A stretch of 64,000 bases of DNA, taken from positions 1 through 64,000 of the forward strand of contig JAJQIK010000018.1 in the NCBI GenBank assembly GCA_021199255.1, given 5' to 3'. Origin of the DNA: Clostridiales bacterium (lineage in GTDB: Bacteria > Bacillota > Clostridia > Lachnospirales > Lachnospiraceae). The notes beneath the pieces are model-generated. The model had not been told where the DNA came from. It made no database searches and saw only the letters and a program-made list of their open reading frames with translations. The position numbers and the translations under genes are program-made. Below are positions 47,452 through 54,663 of this stretch, one piece after another (within the stretch, counting starts at the first letter, position 1; each line of letters begins with the position of its first letter).

Positions 47452-47492
47452 GCATACATAAGATAAAGAAAGAAATACAGGAGGACATGAAA

Positions 47493-47711
47493 ATGAAATA
47501 TCAGGAAATGAATTTATGGAGTATCAAAGATGTAATAGACAACGGGGAGGACGGAGATTTCTTGGCGATTTGCGATAATGGCAAAGAGTACGAGTGCAAA
47601 TATGTTGCGGAATATAGAGTAATGTTTTTCGCAATCCCAGCTGATGCAAAAATCCTTGGATACCTGAAAATTATCGGTACTTGTAAAAACGGAATGAGCT
47701 TTTCAAAATAA
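47493..47711 (+). CDS. 72-residue protein, copy 2 of a duplicated gene
   Basis: MKYQEMNLWSIKDVIDNGED GDFLA..., near-identical to copy 1 with changes such as N/E, M/N and T/A. The duplicated block starts at the ribosome binding site and ends with the ribozyme, but the promoter and operator differ (RHH3 instead of RHH2 type). ATG 47493 follows AGGAGG by 8 bases. Confidence 0.75.
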   Translation: MKYQEMNLWSIKDVIDNGEDGDFLAICDNGKEYECKYVAEYRVMFFAIPADAKILGYLKIIGTCKNGMSFSK

Positions 47712-47714
47712 ACC

Positions 47715-47781
47715 GAAACGCTCCGACATGGAGCGTCAGCCGCGGGACGGTCTCCCGGCTCTGATGATGGCAGACCAGAAA
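47715..47781 (+). ncRNA. candidate type II hammerhead ribozyme, copy 2
   Basis: Base-for-base the same core as copy 1, offset by 1317: GAAA, stem III CGCTCC/GGAGCG, GTC cleavage triplet, stem I with one mismatch, CTGATGA, TGG-CAGA-CCA-GAAA. Predicted cut is between 47737 and 47738. Sequence diverges right after the element, so the ribozyme is the conserved border of the duplication. Confidence 0.7.
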
Positions 47782-47789
47782 GGGAAAAG

Positions 47790-48026
47790 ATGAAAGAATT
47801 ACTTAAAAACGGCGGCGCATACGGCGCACAAGTAGGACATAGGACAGTTTTTACTGAGCAAGGGGCTATTGACAGATACAAAATGTTTTTAGATGTTTGT
47901 TATCACAATTTAACTCCCGAATCATCAAAAGCCCTGACAGAAGTTGAACAAGATTTAGTTAAAATCGGCTTTACATGGGAAGAATTGGGAAAAATCGAAA
48001 ACGAATATATAGAAAACAATTTTTGA
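47790..48026 (+). CDS. 78-residue protein downstream of ribozyme copy 2
   Basis: MKELLKNGGAYGAQVGHRTV FTEQGAIDRYKMFLDVCYHN continues to a helical acidic end (EELGKIENEYIENNF). AAAGGGAAAAG precedes ATG 47790. In phase with the upstream gene across its stop and the ribozyme. Self-cleavage would separate this frame from the first one, leaving it on a 5'-hydroxyl RNA. No known family. Confidence 0.65.
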   Translation: MKELLKNGGAYGAQVGHRTVFTEQGAIDRYKMFLDVCYHNLTPESSKALTEVEQDLVKIGFTWEELGKIENEYIENNF

Positions 48027-48031
48027 GTATT

Positions 48032-48078
48032 TCCACTTGTCCGCTATAGGCGGCATAGGCTCACGACCTGCAAGTGGA
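48032..48078 (+). other. three-way-junction RNA fold after the ribozyme gene
   Basis: TCCACTTG/CAAGTGGA (8 bp) encloses two hairpins, CCGC-TATAG-GCGG and AGG-CTCACGA-CCT. It begins six bases after the stop of 47790-48026. Further on, CCCTCCCGGGAGGG (about 48124-48137) and a 12-base inverted copy of the hammerhead stem I/core (TCAGAGCCGGGA, about 48138) follow. Function unknown. Confidence 0.5.
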
Positions 48079-48174
48079 TTAATCACGAGGCTTGTGAAAT
48101 CTGGCAGAACAAATAATCTACAACCCTCCCGGGAGGGTCAGAGCCGGGAAAAGTGAAATAGTTGACCGTATACA

Positions 48175-48203
48175 TTGACACATTGACCAAAAAAGCATAG
48201 AAT
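48175..48203 (+). promoter_or_regulatory. orphan plus-strand promoter
   Basis: TTGACA (48175-48180), 17-bp spacer, TAGAAT (48198-48203). Downstream 48204-48455 is AT-rich with no ORF on the plus strand, so it may make a non-coding or antisense RNA toward the 48456-48599 gene. Confidence 0.5.
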
Positions 48204-48455
48204 AGTTATGTATATGTTTTTGCGATTTTATTTGTGTATGCCATTTATGCGATTTTTTGCTGCTGCTATTCATAAATGATTTTTTTGTGTTGTTTGCCCA
48301 AAAAACGTTTTAAAATCTAAAAAATCTGATAACCTAATTTTTTTCCGCCCCACAAATTTAGGGGTGGAATCTTTTTTGGAGATTTTTTCCGGGATTTTTG
48401 AAATCCGAAAAAAATTTGATTTATAAAAACAATTTAGTACGCAACTTTTTACCAT

Positions 48456-48599
48456 TTATTTTATTTTATTCCGTTCAAATATGGAAAATAAACCTATGCT
48501 TGAACATCTGGAAACGAATAGTTCTTCCAGCAATTTATTCTTTGTCATTTCAGGGTTTGTTTTCCGTACATAATTTAATAATTCATCAATCTTTTCCAT
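48456..48599 (-). CDS. 47-residue protein after the metallopeptidase gene
   Basis: MEKIDELLNYVRKTNPEMTK NKLLEELFVSRCSSIGLFSI... Start overlaps the metallopeptidase stop as TAATG, so it is probably co-translated. Helical; no family recognised. Confidence 0.6.
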   Translation of the reverse strand: MEKIDELLNYVRKTNPEMTKNKLLEELFVSRCSSIGLFSIFERNKIK

Positions 48600-48922
48600 T
48601 ATGCTACCCTCCATGAAATATTCTGCATTAAATCATCTAGTAAATAGATTAAATCTGCACCGTATAAACTTATCCAGTCTGCCATAAATTCTTCCTGTTC
48701 AATTGGCATATGAATGTCAAAAGAAAAGCAAAATGCATGGCATAATTCATGGCACAAGACCTTACGTAAAAATACACCATACAGATTTTCAGATAAGTAA
48801 ACTGTCTGCGTAGGTAAGTCTGTCATTCCAACAGTTAAACTTCCGTCACTTCTTCTTAGCCATTTAGATTGCCCGTCAACGTATTTAATTCGCCATTCTA
48901 ACCCATTTATTGTAAATTCCAT
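48599..48922 (-). CDS. phage zinc metallopeptidase-like protein
   Basis: 107 residues. FLRKVLCHELCHAFCFSFDI contains HExxH (residues ~56-60), and EEFMADWISLYGADLI gives a downstream acidic helix that may supply the third ligand. Similar small HELCHA proteins are common in Clostridia phages; related to the ImmA/IrrE or SprT kind. Could cleave a repressor or a virion protein. Confidence 0.75.
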   Translation of the reverse strand: MEFTINGLEWRIKYVDGQSKWLRRSDGSLTVGMTDLPTQTVYLSENLYGVFLRKVLCHELCHAFCFSFDIHMPIEQEEFMADWISLYGADLIYLLDDLMQNISWRVA

Positions 48923-48943
48923 AGATTTATACCCCTTATGTGG

Positions 48944-48964
48944 AAAAGGGGCTTAAATCGCCCC
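48944..48964 (-). terminator. intrinsic terminator upstream of the metallopeptidase gene
   Basis: Minus strand GGGGC (48964-48960) pairs with GCCCC (48952-48948), then TTTTCC; short but GC-rich. Confidence 0.6.
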
Positions 48965-48974
48965 TTAAACCTTT

Positions 48975-49847
48975 TTATATCTTTGTAGCAAGTACATTGA
49001 TTTTATTTTTCATTAACGTGCGTTCCTCGGGTGTCATGTCCTTTACCATGTCTGTTAAATCTCCAGATAATTCTTTCATGTACTCCTCAAGAGAAGCCAT
49101 TTTAGATTGCTTATCCTCGGCAGAATTGGAACTGTGATTGTTCTTGCTTTCTTCATATCCCCGTCTTGCTCGCTCGGACCGGCTCTCATTGCGATTTCTG
49201 CCGCCAGACGAACGCCCCTCTCGGTACCCACGAGAATATCCTTCATCGTAACCTCTTGATTGACCATCGCTATATCCTCTCATGCTTTCGCTGTACCCCA
49301 TAGAGCTACCGCCAGAACCGCCAGACGAACCACCAGCGCTCACACCTGTTGCCCCACCGCTTGATGAACCGCCAGAACTCTGACCGCCACTCGAATTGCC
49401 GCCAGTACCGCCGCCGCTGTAATACATTCTACCCATAGGCATTCTATCCATATCCCTATACCATTCTGGGGATTCTTCCATCATATGTAAATATGGCATT
49501 TCTTCATAGCCCCGCCTTGAACTTCTTGAATGGTATGTTCCTCTGCCCTTCGGTGCGAATCTTCCGTTTGCGTATCGGTAATTATCGTAGTACCGCTTGC
49601 CCTCATCTTCCCCGTATTCTTCTTTGAGCATATGCAAAAAATATTCATCAGACTTCTTTTCTTCTTCCTCGGTTTCTTCCATGGCTTTCGTGATTTTGGC
49701 GTCTTTTTCGGCACAGCATAAATCTTTAATCATATCCACAACTGCGCCCATTTCTGCGGTATCAACATTTGCCATGCCGCTATCCATCTCGGATTTAGCA
49801 CATTCGGTCAATTTTTCAATCATTTCATGTATTCTTTTAACGTGCAT
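48975..49847 (-). CDS. Gly/Ser-rich low-complexity phage protein
   Basis: 290 residues: helical N-terminus (IHEMIEKLTECAKSEMDSGM), an acidic helix (MLKEEYGEDEGKRYYDNYRY ANGRFAPKG), then a long GGSSGGxSSGG segment and an SRGYDEGYSRGYREG repeat, ending with a charged helix (PEERTLMKNKINVLATKI). The set 48975-52143 recurs together in Clostridia prophages; virion or nucleoid function is suspected, not shown. Confidence 0.7.
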   Translation of the reverse strand: MHVKRIHEMIEKLTECAKSEMDSGMANVDTAEMGAVVDMIKDLCCAEKDAKITKAMEETEEEEKKSDEYFLHMLKEEYGEDEGKRYYDNYRYANGRFAPKGRGTYHSRSSRRGYEEMPYLHMMEESPEWYRDMDRMPMGRMYYSGGGTGGNSSGGQSSGGSSSGGATGVSAGGSSGGSGGSSMGYSESMRGYSDGQSRGYDEGYSRGYREGRSSGGRNRNESRSERARRGYEESKNNHSSNSAEDKQSKMASLEEYMKELSGDLTDMVKDMTPEERTLMKNKINVLATKI

Positions 49848-49859
49848 ATTACCGCCTCC

Positions 49860-50282
49860 TTACGCTTCTCTTGTGACCACGATATTTGCGTTCTGCACAT
49901 CAATCGTCTGTGAACTTGTATTTTCAACCGCAATATTTACGCAACAACCTTTTGGCACGTCTACATAAATTCCTGCCGATACGTTGTTAAAAGTCGCTGT
50001 ATCAAATGGCGTGCTAATCATCTGCGATGACAGTACAGGCTCTCCGCTGATTGCGATTGATAAGGATATTGCTTCTGCCGTTCCACCGTCCGGAACTCCG
50101 ATATTTGCAGAAAAATCAACAAAAAACCTCGCCCTGCGTTGATTTGTCATTCCTCTAAGTGTGATAATCCCGCTTCCCTCTCTATGCTGTATGCAGTTCG
50201 ATCCATGCACCGCCGTTTCACTAAAAATCACATTCCCATTTGTGGCTACCGCTTGTAAATCTACGTTTGTATATTCAGCCAT
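49860..50282 (-). CDS. beta-sandwich phage protein
   Basis: 140 residues: NVIFSETAVHGSNCIQHREG SGIITLRG and QRRARFFVDFSANIGVPDGG, then PKGCCVNIAVENTSSQTIDV. The regular strand pattern suggests a capsid-decoration or fibre-like fold. Part of the 48975-52143 set. Confidence 0.65.
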   Translation of the reverse strand: MAEYTNVDLQAVATNGNVIFSETAVHGSNCIQHREGSGIITLRGMTNQRRARFFVDFSANIGVPDGGTAEAISLSIAISGEPVLSSQMISTPFDTATFNNVSAGIYVDVPKGCCVNIAVENTSSQTIDVQNANIVVTREA

Positions 50283-50299
50283 AAATTTTTACCTCCTTA

Positions 50300-50331
50300 A
50301 AAAATAAGGCGATAGCAAAAACTACCGCCTT
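50300..50331 (-). terminator. intrinsic terminator upstream of 50282
   Basis: Minus strand AAGGCGGTAG (50331-50322) pairs with CTATCGCCTT (50315-50306), one wobble, then ATTTTTTAAGG. Only 18 bases before the start codon at 50282. Confidence 0.8.
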
Positions 50332-50407
50332 TTGATGTTTAAGTAAAACCAATATTTTTCAATCGGATATAGATAGCTTTTATCTAAAATACTCCATTAT
50401 TCTGTTG

Positions 50408-51217
50408 TTAGCATCCACAACTGTTGCAACCACAGCCCAATGTAGCGTAAGGATATGGCGCAGGTACGCTAAACGCCGGTACTGGCATGGGATTGATACG
50501 CTGTATCAGCTCGTTTGTCTGTGCATTGGACAGAGAAGCAATGTAACTGTTCTGCGCAGACTGAGAAGCCGCAAGTTTAAGCGACTGATTTTCGCTCTGT
50601 AAATCTTCAATCTTCTGCTGGCACAGGTAATCAAGAATACTGCGGAATCCTGCGTTCTGACCTTCCAAAATATCACGAGTATTATTATTCATCGTGTTCT
50701 GGATATTGCAAGCCTGTGTAGCAAGGTTATAGTTTACGCCCTGAATTGCTTCCCTTTCTTCACAGCAGCAATTAGCTAACTGTGTTGCAAGTGCATTTTG
50801 TCCCTGCATAAGTGACATATTTGTGCTATTGAATCCCTGCAACATGGTTGTGTTGGTATCATTAAATCCCTGCTGTACCTGATAACCAAGCGTACATACT
50901 GCATTATCGACATCATGGAATCCCTGTTGGTTCTGGTAACCCTGCTGACATAAACCATTGGTTAAGCCATCAAGTTTTGTCTGAATACTCTGCGTATCGA
51001 ATCCTCTCTGTACTGCGGAATCGGTATAATAGCTGTTTGTGGTTGTGCCACCACCGCCATTATTTCCCCAGCCGTTTCCACCCCAGCCAAAGATGAGAGC
51101 AAACAGAATAATCAAAACCCACCAGCCTCCATCGCCCCAAGCACCGTTATTTCCGTTGCCTGACCCTCCTTCTGTTGTCAGGGGGATTGTAAAAGGCATT
51201 GAATTTGAATTAAACAT
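50408..51217 (-). CDS. Gln/Asn/Gly-rich phage protein with one membrane helix
   Basis: 269 residues. A glycine/tryptophan-rich start and one hydrophobic stretch (WWVLIILFALIFGWGG), then repeats of QGFxDTNTTMLQGFNSTN, a CCCEE motif and a Cys-rich end (LGCGCNSCGC). Very common in Lachnospiraceae prophages; function unknown. The repeats probably form a coiled coil. Confidence 0.75.
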   Translation of the reverse strand: MFNSNSMPFTIPLTTEGGSGNGNNGAWGDGGWWVLIILFALIFGWGGNGWGNNGGGGTTTNSYYTDSAVQRGFDTQSIQTKLDGLTNGLCQQGYQNQQGFHDVDNAVCTLGYQVQQGFNDTNTTMLQGFNSTNMSLMQGQNALATQLANCCCEEREAIQGVNYNLATQACNIQNTMNNNTRDILEGQNAGFRSILDYLCQQKIEDLQSENQSLKLAASQSAQNSYIASLSNAQTNELIQRINPMPVPAFSVPAPYPYATLGCGCNSCGC

Positions 51218-51270
51218 GGTTTTACCTCCTGTAAATTTTATTTATACTTAACTCTTGCAAGAAATTAGTA

Positions 51271-51510
51271 TCATTTCATTCCGAACTGCTGCATAATGCT
51301 ACTTTTAACATCATCGACGGTTGTTCCTCGCTCTTTGGCGAGATTGTTTGCCATTGTCCGTAATCCATCCATATCTCCTTTTTGGTACATATTTATGGCA
51401 TTCTTTGCCATCGGATTCTGCATAATCTGGCTGTTATTCATCATCTGCTGAATCATCTGTTGTGGATTTCCACCACTCTTTAGCATTTGTATTATCTGGA
51501 TTGGATTCAT
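51271..51510 (-). CDS. small Met/Gln/Asn-rich phage protein
   Basis: 79 residues: MNPIQIIQMLKSGGNPQQMI QQMMNNSQIM, ending TVDDVKSSIMQQFGMK. Overlaps the next gene by 4 bases. Member of the same co-occurring set; no function assigned. Confidence 0.7.
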   Translation of the reverse strand: MNPIQIIQMLKSGGNPQQMIQQMMNNSQIMQNPMAKNAINMYQKGDMDGLRTMANNLAKERGTTVDDVKSSIMQQFGMK

Positions 51511-52004
51511 TCTGAGTCGACCTCCTTCTTTGCCCTTGATGTTGTTTTTCCACCAATGGACTTCTCCAGTTTGTCAAATCGGCTGTCTATATCATCAAAA
51601 CGTTTCATAAATGCCTCTGCAAACTCGTTAAATGGCTCAAATTTCGAGTTTTCATCATTTTTCGATGAAATACTCATATCGTTATCTAAAGTGGGCTTAA
51701 AAGTCAAAATTCGAGTTGTTCCGTCCTGCTGCCATCTTTTTGCATATATCTCTGTTCCATCTGCTTTCGGGAAATAGTATAAATTTCCGTCCATCGGTAT
51801 ATCCGTCGCTTTTACAGCGTCCAAACTGTCAACTACTTTCCCACCAAGGGTATTCTGTGACTGTATCTGTTGTGGCTGTAGACTCTGCTGGTACTGCTGC
51901 AAGCTATTTATTCTGTCCATATATGGATTGCCTTGCATTCCGGCATACTGAGGCTGGTACTGTGGATATTGATTAAAATAGTTTGGATTCGTATAGGGTT
52001 GCAT
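51507..52004 (-). CDS. conserved Clostridia-prophage protein
   Basis: 165 residues. Tyr/Gln/Asn/Pro-rich N-terminal half (MQPYTNPNYFNQYPQYQPQY), then VDSLDAVKATDIPMDGNLYY FPKADGTEIYAKRW and a C-terminal coiled coil. AAGGAGGAAGC precedes the start. Pattern strongly conserved among gut Firmicutes prophages; function unknown. Confidence 0.72.
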   Translation of the reverse strand: MQPYTNPNYFNQYPQYQPQYAGMQGNPYMDRINSLQQYQQSLQPQQIQSQNTLGGKVVDSLDAVKATDIPMDGNLYYFPKADGTEIYAKRWQQDGTTRILTFKPTLDNDMSISSKNDENSKFEPFNEFAEAFMKRFDDIDSRFDKLEKSIGGKTTSRAKKEVDSE

Positions 52005-52143
52005 TTTTTGCTTCCTCCTTCAGCATTTTTCGATTTTCAAGAACTTTTTCGACTGTGTGAAGCATATCTGATTTGTACTCGCAAGGGATTTTCATAATCT
52101 TCCTATCACTCAAAATCTCTTCTAAAATTTCATCTGAAAACAT
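51973..52143 (-). CDS. 56-residue protein at the right end of the prophage
   Basis: MFSDEILEEILSDRKIMKIP CEYKSDMLHTVEKVLENRKM... GGGAGGTAATTCTT precedes ATG 52143. It contains the ribosome binding site of the next gene near its end and overlaps it by 32 bases. First gene of the block next to the attachment site. Confidence 0.6.
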   Translation of the reverse strand: MFSDEILEEILSDRKIMKIPCEYKSDMLHTVEKVLENRKMLKEEAKNATLYESKLF

Positions 52144-52175
52144 AAGAATTACCTCCCTGTGATTAAATTTTTACA

Positions 52176-52219
52176 TAAAAAAAGAAGCGTAAAACGCACG
52201 TTAAACGCACACTTTACGC
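52176..52219 (-). terminator. terminator at the prophage right end
   Basis: Minus strand GCGTAAA (52219-52213) pairs with TTTACGC (52193-52187), with GTGCGTTTAACGTGCG between that can extend the stem, then TTCTTTTTTT. Insulates the phage operon from host transcription. Confidence 0.75.
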
Positions 52220-52312
52220 AACCTAATTCGCAATGCCCTTTTCATTTTTGATGTAAATGTGATGTAAAACAGTAAAGTAAAATCCTTTGGAAATCTTGAT
52301 TTTCCTAGCTTT

Positions 52313-52362
52313 TTAAGTGCTACGGCAGATGTTGCCGTGGCAGATGAATAGTATTTTATCAT
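52313..52362 (-). pseudogene. truncated low-molecular-weight tyrosine phosphatase; right attachment site
   Basis: The minus strand encodes ILFICHGNICRS, the P-loop CxGNxCRS of LMW tyrosine phosphatases, normally residues 4-15. After CRS-T the frame stops in phage DNA (52313-52315). GAAGGG lies before ATG 52362, but that ATG is one base out of phase with the motif (one A fewer than in ATGATAAAAATA). So the prophage joined the host gene at its active-site codons; the remainder should be at the left prophage end. Junction falls within about 52313-52335. Confidence 0.7.
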
Positions 52363-52642
52363 GCTTTTTATATCCCTTCGTAAGCCTACAAATGCCCATT
52401 TGCGCGAGGCACGAGCCAAGCGAAAATGCAAGCATTTTCATTTGGCGACGCCCGCGACAACGGAAAACCTCGTTTTCCACTTCGGGCTTTCCGGCACTTT
52501 TTTGATTTTTCCTCATTTGCCCGAAAATCACGTAACTCTTTATAAATCTACGCATTTTCCCGGGCAAATGGTGTAGTAAATGGTCATGTACAAAAAATAC
52601 AAATTGCTTTTCCTTGGCACTTCTTCTTTAGAAACGTCAAAA
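52363..52642. other. host intergenic region with inverted repeat
   Basis: No gene seen. CATTTGCCCG (about 52514) and CGGGCAAATG (about 52559) form a 10-bp inverted repeat around an AT-rich centre. A second GC-rich stretch at 52440-52500 is compatible with a promoter or decayed repeat element. Confidence 0.4.
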
Positions 52643-53896
52643 CTATTTTATCACGTACTTCGTTCCTCTCCCCCTGCCCTCAATCTTCACAACACCTTTT
52701 TTCTCCATATCTTTCAACAACTGCGTTGTCTTTGACTTTCCAAACGGGATGTACGGGGCAATCTCACTGATTGATTTCAACACCGTCTTACTTAAAATCT
52801 GATATACCATTCTTTCGTCTTCTGATAAATTCAGATCCTTCTCAAAAAACGGAAGTGCAACCTTAATTGTATTTTCTGATACCTCAAATTTCGGTTGTTT
52901 TACTCCTTCTTCATAGAGCTGTTTTATCCGCAAAATCCCCGTGCCGAATATTTCCACAAAACCAAGTCTATAAAATACATTTGCAAGATTCCTGTTTCTC
53001 AAAACAGAAAGTTTTCCGGATAGATACTCCTCCTCTCTAATCCCGGCCGGTAGCCCTCCGGGAGAGATAATTTCGATTCTGTCATCGAACATCGAAACTC
53101 TTATCTGAGATTCCACATCCCACGCTCTATGAATCAATGCATTTGCAATTGCCTCTCTGAATGCAGCTTCCGGTATTATTTCTATCTTCTTTCTGTCAGC
53201 ACCCTGTATTTCTTCGTACTGATAGTAGTCCCTGAATACCTCCAATGTTTTTTCATATACAGTCAAAGCGGATACATGATCAAATGTCGCTCTCTTTTGA
53301 ATCACGCTGATGTTTTCGCCAAACTTCACAATATCGATTCCGGGAAAATGATTGCTATCCGCCAGAATACCGGCCGCATTATTATATCCGCCGGTATTGT
53401 TATATAAATTCAGCGTTTTCAAAGTATCCTGATTAAAGGTCTCAATCTGGATACTTTCTTTTAATTTCTGATATAAAACATCAAAAGTCAGTTTCTGATC
53501 TTCACACGGCAATTCCTCAAATCTGATATTTTTACCATCCAAAATCAGTCTTGATAATTCCAGCGTGTCAACCTCGATTGTCGCGGTATCATTTCGTTTA
53601 TATGCTTTTGATTTATATAAATACGGCTTTTGCATCCCGCTTTTTACGGTCAGTTTTATCGTCCTGTCATTGTTTTGCAATTCCAGTGTGTAATCAGGCT
53701 GCGGAGTAATGCTGTCATTAATTTTATTTTCAATATCCAGGCATGCTTGTTTTGCATCTGGCAGTCCTTTAATATTGCCGACGTCATCAATGCCAAAAAA
53801 TATCTCTCCGCCATCATAGTTCGAAAAGGCACTTACTGTTTTCAGAAATGTATTTGTAATTGTTTCTTTAAACTCCGTTGTTCTCGTTTCACGCAT
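52643..53896 (-). CDS. AlbA_2/Schlafen-type ATP-binding transcriptional regulator
   Basis: 417 residues. N-terminal AlbA_2 domain (TEFKETITNTFLKTVSAFSN YDGGEIFFGIDDVGNIKG), a middle HATPase_c_4-like domain (PEAAFREAIANALIHRAWDV, RIEIISPGGLPAGI), and a C-terminal winged helix (LSKTVLKSISEIAPYIPFGK SKTTQLLKDMEKKGVVKIEG). Complete. Its promoter overlaps a 15-bp palindrome at 53984-54015, suggesting autoregulation. A decayed relative of its 3' part lies at 62205-62441. Confidence 0.88.
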   Translation of the reverse strand: MRETRTTEFKETITNTFLKTVSAFSNYDGGEIFFGIDDVGNIKGLPDAKQACLDIENKINDSITPQPDYTLELQNNDRTIKLTVKSGMQKPYLYKSKAYKRNDTATIEVDTLELSRLILDGKNIRFEELPCEDQKLTFDVLYQKLKESIQIETFNQDTLKTLNLYNNTGGYNNAAGILADSNHFPGIDIVKFGENISVIQKRATFDHVSALTVYEKTLEVFRDYYQYEEIQGADRKKIEIIPEAAFREAIANALIHRAWDVESQIRVSMFDDRIEIISPGGLPAGIREEEYLSGKLSVLRNRNLANVFYRLGFVEIFGTGILRIKQLYEEGVKQPKFEVSENTIKVALPFFEKDLNLSEDERMVYQILSKTVLKSISEIAPYIPFGKSKTTQLLKDMEKKGVVKIEGRGRGTKYVIK

Positions 53897-53983
53897 ACGT
53901 TTTTTGTCCTTTCCAGTTTTATGCCTGCTTTGCTCGCGCTTGTTTTCCTTCCGATAAGTCCTATTATACTTGCAAACGCGCGA

Positions 53984-54015
53984 AAAATCAATCGTAAATT
54001 TTTACGATTGATTTT
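53984..54015. promoter_or_regulatory. 15-bp perfect palindrome and promoter of the AlbA_2 regulator
   Basis: AAAATCAATCGTAAA (53984-53998) and TTTACGATTGATTTT (54001-54015). Minus-strand TTGATT in the palindrome, 17-bp spacer and TATAAT (about 53967) form a promoter, so binding would block it. The rest of 53897-54311 shows no gene. Confidence 0.7.
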
Positions 54016-54311
54016 AACTGCACGAATCCTTAAATATAACGAAAATCCTCCTAAAATACCTATATTTGTCCCCGATTTGCCGACTTTATATTTTGCCTAG
54101 TTATTGTTAAATTTATCACAGAATAAGCAAAACAGGGCAAATCGGAGCAAGTTAAAGCCGTCATTCATAATTTTTTCTCTATATATTGATTCATTTGGTA
54201 TGCTCTAATTAAGAGTGCAATTTCGCTTTAAGCTATCCAGGTATAAAGCAGTCATAATCAATACATATTTTTCCGAATCAGTTTCTGTCCCCTTAAAATT
54301 CACGAATTTTG

Positions 54312-54624
54312 CTATCCATTTTTTAATGCTTCCATCCTATTTTCCGGTATCAATGGAAATGAGTAACAGGTATCGAGATGTTCCTTTATACCGTCTCTTA
54401 TATCATAATTTCTGCTATCTAAATTATCGGGTCTATGCACCTCGATAAACAGTTCTGTATAATTGTAACTATGGTCATACCATATCCCTGTAGTTTCCCC
54501 TTTACCCTCATCCATCTTTTGCAAACATTGATGTAGATATGAAAGTGCTAACTTTATAGCATTTTTATAAAGTTCAACCCTTACCTTATTGGCTTTATCT
54601 GTAATTTCTGTATTGAAAATTGCT
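54312..54624 (-). pseudogene. start-less C-terminal gene fragment
   Basis: The frame is open from about 54624 without any ATG/GTG/TTG near its start, and reads NKVRVELYKNAIKLALSYLH ... NYTELFIEVHRPDNLDSRNY DIRDGIKEHLDTCYSFPLIP. An internal ATG at 54524 gives 70 residues. Looks like the end of a larger host gene. Family not recognised. Confidence 0.5.
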
Positions 54625-54663
54625 TAATACTAAAATTGTATTGATTAAAGGTCCTTGCTGTTA

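Noticed and set aside
52201..52431. Minus-strand frame across the attachment site (MIKYYSSATATS...).
   Set aside because: It is the out-of-phase reading of the phosphatase motif joined to phage DNA.
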